From Streptomyces rugosispiralis (GTDB taxonomy: Bacteria; Actinomycetota; Actinomycetes; Streptomycetales; Streptomycetaceae): a stretch of 64,000 bases of DNA. Within the stretch, counting starts at the first letter, position 1; every line of letters begins with the position of its first letter. This document shows positions 61,334 through 64,000 of the stretch, piece after piece. The notes below the pieces were generated by a model. It did no database searches. It was not told where the DNA came from and was given only the letters and a program-made list of their open reading frames with translations. Where the stretch lies: positions 1 through 64,000 of the forward strand of contig NZ_JANIAA010000012.1 of NCBI RefSeq assembly GCF_024505145.1, given 5' to 3'. A program made the translations under genes and the position numbers.

Positions 61334-62599
61334 TCAGCCATCCGCCCCGGTGCCTGCCGTGCCGGACGCCGTGCCGGATGCCGCGTCCGTGCCCGTGCCC
61401 GTGCCCGATGCCGCGTCCGTGCCCGATGTCGCGTCCGCGTCGGAGGCCGCGTCCGTGCCCGATGCCGCGTCGAGCGCCCGCAGCACATCCGCGATCAGAT
61501 CGTCCGCGTCCTCCGCGCCCACCGAGAACCGGATGAAACCCTCGGGCACCGCGTCGCCGCCCCACCGGCCGCGCCGCTCCGCCGTGGAGCGCACCCCGCC
61601 GAAGCCGGTGGCGTCGTCCACCAGCCGCAGCGCGGTCAGAAAGCGCTCCGCGTGCTCCTTGTCCGGCAGGGTGAAGGAGACCACACAGCCGAAGCGCCCG
61701 CCGCGCATCTGCCCGGCCGCCACCCGGTGGGAGGGATCGGTCGGCAGACCGGGGTGGCGCAGCCCGGTGACCTCGGGGCGGTCGCGCAGCGCCTCGGCGA
61801 GGGCAAGGGCGGTCGCCGCCTGGCGGTCGACACGCAGCTGGAGGGTGGCCAGGGAGCGGTGGGCGAGCCACGCCTCCATGGGACCGGGGATCGCGCCCAC
61901 CGTCTTGCGCCAGGCTCGCACCTCCGCGGCGAGCCGGGGATCGCGGCAGGTCACATAGCCGAGCAGCACATCGCCATGGCCGGTGAGCGCCTTGGTGCCG
62001 CTCGCCACGGCGAAGTCCGCGCCGAGCTCCAGCGGGCGCTGGCCGAGCGGGGTGGCGAGGGTGTTGTCGACGGCGACCAGCGAGCCCCGGGCGTGCGCGG
62101 CCTCGGCGAGCCGGCGGATGTCGCAGACGTCCAGTCCGGGATTGGACGGGGTTTCCAGCCACAGCAGCTTCGTCCGGTCGCCCGAAGCGTCCAGCGCCTC
62201 CAGGGCGGCCAGCTGGGCGTCCTCGCCGGTCGGGGCGGTGCGCACGGTGACCCCGTAGCCCGCCAGCCGCTCGATCAGCGCCGGGAGCAGCTGATAGCCG
62301 TCGGACGGCAGGACGGCCGCGTCGCCCTGGCGCAGCTGGGACAGCAGTACGGCCGAGATCGCGCCCATGCCGGAGGAGAAGACGACCGTCTCGGCGTCGG
62401 TGCCCGGCGACTCCAGCTCGCTGATCGCCCGCTCCAGCAGGGACCAGGTGGGATTGGCGTCCCGGCCGTAGGTGTAGGGGCCGACGGCGTCGCCGGGGAG
62501 GTGGTAGTGGGCGGCGAAGACCGGGCCCGGCAGCGTCGGCTCATACGCCTCGGCCTCGGGCAGTCCGGCCCGCACGGTGCGGGTGCCGTCGCCGGTCAT
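61334..62599 (-). CDS. PLP-dependent cystathionine gamma-lyase/synthase family protein
   Basis: 421 residues. Cys/Met metabolism PLP enzyme. The YTYGRDANPT phosphate-binding motif is at about 42-51; the PLP Asp178 is in VAVDNTLATP; and the PLP-binding lysine is Lys203 in ASGTKALTGHGD. The C-terminal 45 residues are a Thr/Ala/Ser/Gly/Asp repeat tail coded by tandem DNA repeats and are not part of the fold. The ATG overlaps the stop of the tyrosine phosphatase gene (ATGA); GGAG lies nearby. Lyase versus synthase cannot be decided by eye. Confidence 0.9.
   Translation of the reverse strand: MTGDGTRTVRAGLPEAEAYEPTLPGPVFAAHYHLPGDAVGPYTYGRDANPTWSLLERAISELESPGTDAETVVFSSGMGAISAVLLSQLRQGDAAVLPSDGYQLLPALIERLAGYGVTVRTAPTGEDAQLAALEALDASGDRTKLLWLETPSNPGLDVCDIRRLAEAAHARGSLVAVDNTLATPLGQRPLELGADFAVASGTKALTGHGDVLLGYVTCRDPRLAAEVRAWRKTVGAIPGPMEAWLAHRSLATLQLRVDRQAATALALAEALRDRPEVTGLRHPGLPTDPSHRVAAGQMRGGRFGCVVSFTLPDKEHAERFLTALRLVDDATGFGGVRSTAERRGRWGGDAVPEGFIRFSVGAEDADDLIADVLRALDAASGTDAASDADATSGTDAASGTGTGTDAASGTASGTAGTGADG
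61362..61470. repeat. Codon repeats at the 3' end of the lyase gene
   Basis: Variants of GATGCCGCGTCCGTGCCC recur (e.g. 61376, 61408, 61459) giving the D-A-A-S-G-T tail. In-frame but irregular. Confidence 0.7.
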
Positions 62600-63264
62600 A
62601 TGGACTCCTTCTCCGCGTCCGGGCCATCGGCGGTCGACGCGCTCTCGACGGTGGCGCTCCCCGCGGTCTTCCCCGCGGTCTTCCCCGCGGTCTTTCCCGC
62701 GGCCTTCCCTGTGGCCTTCTCCGCGCCCTTCTGCGCGCCCTTTTCCGAGGCGTCGATGGCCTCGGTGACCGCGTCCAGCAGCCCGCCGCTCGCGGCCTCG
62801 ATCATCTCCAGGCACTCCTCGAATTCGTCCAGCCCGCCGAAATACGGGTCCGGCACATTGAGGCCGCCCAGCGCGTCATGGTCCGCGTCCGGGTCGTAGC
62901 TCCGCAGCAGCCGCACCTTCGCGGCGGCGTGCGGGGTCGGCGCGAGCGCACGCAGCTCGTGCAGATGGCCGCTGTCCAGGGCGATCACCAGATCGAGGCG
63001 CTCGAACCACTCGGCCCGGAACTGGCGCGCGATGTGATCCTGCTCATAGCCGTGGGCGGTCAGTACGTCGATGGCGCGGCGGTCGGCCCCGTCGCCCTCG
63101 TGCCAGGGCCCGGTGCCCGCGCTGTCCACCTCGAGGAGGCCGTCCAGCCCGGCCTCCGCGGCATGGGCGCGGAGGACGGATTCGGCCATCGGCGAGCGGC
63201 ATATGTTGCCGGTGCAGACAAAGCAGACACGGTAGGGCGACGGGTCTCTCATGCCTTCCATCAT
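62596..63264 (-). CDS. Low molecular weight protein tyrosine phosphatase
   Basis: 222 residues. The P-loop CX5R is C-T-G-N-I-C-R-S (Cys17, Arg23) and the general acid is in NVPDPYFGG. The catalytic domain ends by about residue 165; a Lys/Ala/Gly/Thr repeat tail (AGKTAGKTAGKTAG) then extends the protein by about 55 residues. Such phosphatases act on tyrosine phosphoproteins or arginine phosphate; the target is unknown. The start is one of two tandem ATGs (63264/63261) or the ATG at 63252. Its stop overlaps the lyase start. Confidence 0.93.
   Translation of the reverse strand: MMEGMRDPSPYRVCFVCTGNICRSPMAESVLRAHAAEAGLDGLLEVDSAGTGPWHEGDGADRRAIDVLTAHGYEQDHIARQFRAEWFERLDLVIALDSGHLHELRALAPTPHAAAKVRLLRSYDPDADHDALGGLNVPDPYFGGLDEFEECLEMIEAASGGLLDAVTEAIDASEKGAQKGAEKATGKAAGKTAGKTAGKTAGSATVESASTADGPDAEKESI
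62659..62718. repeat. 12-nt tandem repeats in the phosphatase tail
   Basis: CCCCGCGGTCTT three times in exact register (62659-62694) with two degenerate copies after it, coding for the A-G-K-T repeats on the minus strand. Confidence 0.9.
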
Positions 63265-63276
63265 CTCCGGCCGTGA

Positions 63277-63657
63277 TCAGTCCTTGTCATCGGGCAGCAC
63301 GACATGCAGGGCCCACGCGACTATGGAGACGATCAGGCCGCCGAGCACCGCGGTGCCGAAGCCGTCGACCTCGAAGCTCAGGTCCAGCTTTCCGGCCAGC
63401 CAGGAGGTCAACAACAGCATCAGGGCGTTGATCACCAGCGTGATCAGCCCGAGGGTCAGGATGAACAGCGGGAAGGCCAGCAGCTTGACGATCGGCTTGA
63501 CCACCACGTTCACCACGCCGAAGAGCAGAGCCACGAGAATGAGGGTGAGTGCCTGGCGCCCGGTGTTGTCACCGGTGAGCGTGATGTCCTTGAGCAGCCA
63601 AATGGCGACGCCGAGGGCGCCGGCGTTCGCGATCGTCTTGACGAGAAAATTCTTCAT
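63277..63657 (-). CDS. Phage-holin-superfamily-IV-like membrane protein
   Basis: 126 residues with four transmembrane helices (TIANAGALGVAIWLL, LTLILVALLFGVVNVVV, FPLFILTLGLITLVINALMLLL, AVLGGLIVSIVAWALHVVL). This family is named after phage holins but is mostly a housekeeping membrane protein in actinobacteria; no phage genes are near. The C-terminus is P-D-D-K-D. It lies 12 bases upstream of the phosphatase gene on the same strand, so probably one operon. Confidence 0.88.
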   Translation of the reverse strand: MKNFLVKTIANAGALGVAIWLLKDITLTGDNTGRQALTLILVALLFGVVNVVVKPIVKLLAFPLFILTLGLITLVINALMLLLTSWLAGKLDLSFEVDGFGTAVLGGLIVSIVAWALHVVLPDDKD

Positions 63658-63734
63658 GGTTGAGATCGTCGCAGACAGGCCCCGGCGCAGGCAGGGGCAC
63701 CGCAGGCATGGGTCAGGCAGGGGTGGAGAGTCGA

Positions 63735-64000
63735 ATGAAGGCGTTCCGGCTGGATGAGCTGGAGGCGGAGCGGGCCGCGAACGACGGCGCGTATCTGCAG
63801 TTCCTGCGGGAGCGGAACATGTCCGTGGGGTTGTACGCGCTGGACGCGGGCCAGGCCGACCCGCAGTCGCCGCACGGCCAGGACGAGGTGTACGTCGTGA
63901 TGAGCGGCCGGGCGTCCGTCACGGTCGGGATGGAGACGACACAGGTGGCGCGGGGCAGTGTGGTGTACGTCCCGGCGGGCACGGCGCACAAGTTCCACCA
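63735..64000 (+). CDS. Cupin domain protein (truncated by window end)
   Basis: 88 codons present, 3' end missing. Begins MKAFRLDELEAERAANDGAYLQFLRE. The cupin barrel shows SPHGQDEVYVVMSGRASVTVGMET and RGSVVYVPAGTAHKFHH, i.e. the His/Glu metal-binding motif 1 (HGQDEVYVVMSG) and the His of motif 2. GGAGAGTCGA precedes the ATG. Divergent from the holin-like gene. Function unknown. Confidence 0.85.
   Translation, partial: MKAFRLDELEAERAANDGAYLQFLRERNMSVGLYALDAGQADPQSPHGQDEVYVVMSGRASVTVGMETTQVARGSVVYVPAGTAHKFH

Noticed and set aside
63277..63657. Prophage remnant because of the holin-like name
   Set aside because: The family is widespread as a chromosomal membrane protein in actinobacteria, and no integrase, capsid or lysis genes occur in the window.

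Overview
This is high-GC DNA from a Streptomyces-type actinomycete, covering the chromosomal replication origin and its right flank. The evidence is the gene order gyrA-gyrB-dciA-recF-gnd-dnaN-[oriC]-dnaA-rpmH-rnpA-yidD-yidC-jag-rsmG-parA-parB, many GTG starts, a long low-complexity DnaA domain II, a dense array of DnaA boxes, and copies of the 14-bp parS palindrome GTTTCACGTGAAAC. Much of the order is also known from Mycobacterium (sigM-trxB-trxA beside murJ; padR-ino1-ponA-GT87; rpsF-ssb-rpsR-rplI-dnaB), so this is mostly ancestral actinobacterial core rather than an acquired island. I see no phage, insertion sequence, CRISPR array or biosynthetic cluster.

Layout. 1-10243: left arm of the origin, all on the minus strand (replication-codirectional): DLW-39 small protein, tRNA-Ile, DUF3566 membrane protein, gyrA, gyrB, dciA, recF, gnd, dnaN. 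10244-11198: oriC with about 20 DnaA boxes and a 24-nt repeat array. 11199-13046: dnaA on the minus strand, with a two-box autoregulatory-looking promoter. 13485-20244: plus-strand run rpmH, rnpA, yidD, yidC, jag, rsmG, parA, parB, GNAT. 20320-30113: minus-strand redox and envelope block: trxA, trxB, anti-sigma, sigM, pseudokinase, murJ, DUF6049. 30294-42529: cca, MFS, padR-ino1, class A PBP, GT87, an alanine racemase-like protein, FemX-like ligase, small membrane protein. 42759-48016: rpsF, ssb, rpsR, rplI, MATE, dnaB. 48096-64000: more variable genes: methyltransferase, deformylase, a MerR/thioredoxin pair, serine hydrolase, SGNH hydrolase, GNAT, MarR, membrane protein, HAD phosphatase, flavohemoglobin, PPOX protein, NUDIX, LysR, cystathionine lyase, tyrosine phosphatase, holin-like protein and a truncated cupin.

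How it works together. The window holds the initiator (DnaA), clamp, helicase with its probable loader (DnaB, DciA), gyrase and SSB. It also has the ParAB-parS segregation system, the YidC insertion pathway, and a cell-envelope set (MurJ lipid II flippase, FemX-like peptide ligase, PBP, racemase-like protein) interleaved with SigM and thioredoxin control. The most interesting non-gene signals are a DnaA-box cluster in front of dnaB, parS sites written into coding sequence as the peptide V-S-R-E-T, a 41-nt tandem repeat array at 52.0-52.2 kb, and several perfect long palindromes.
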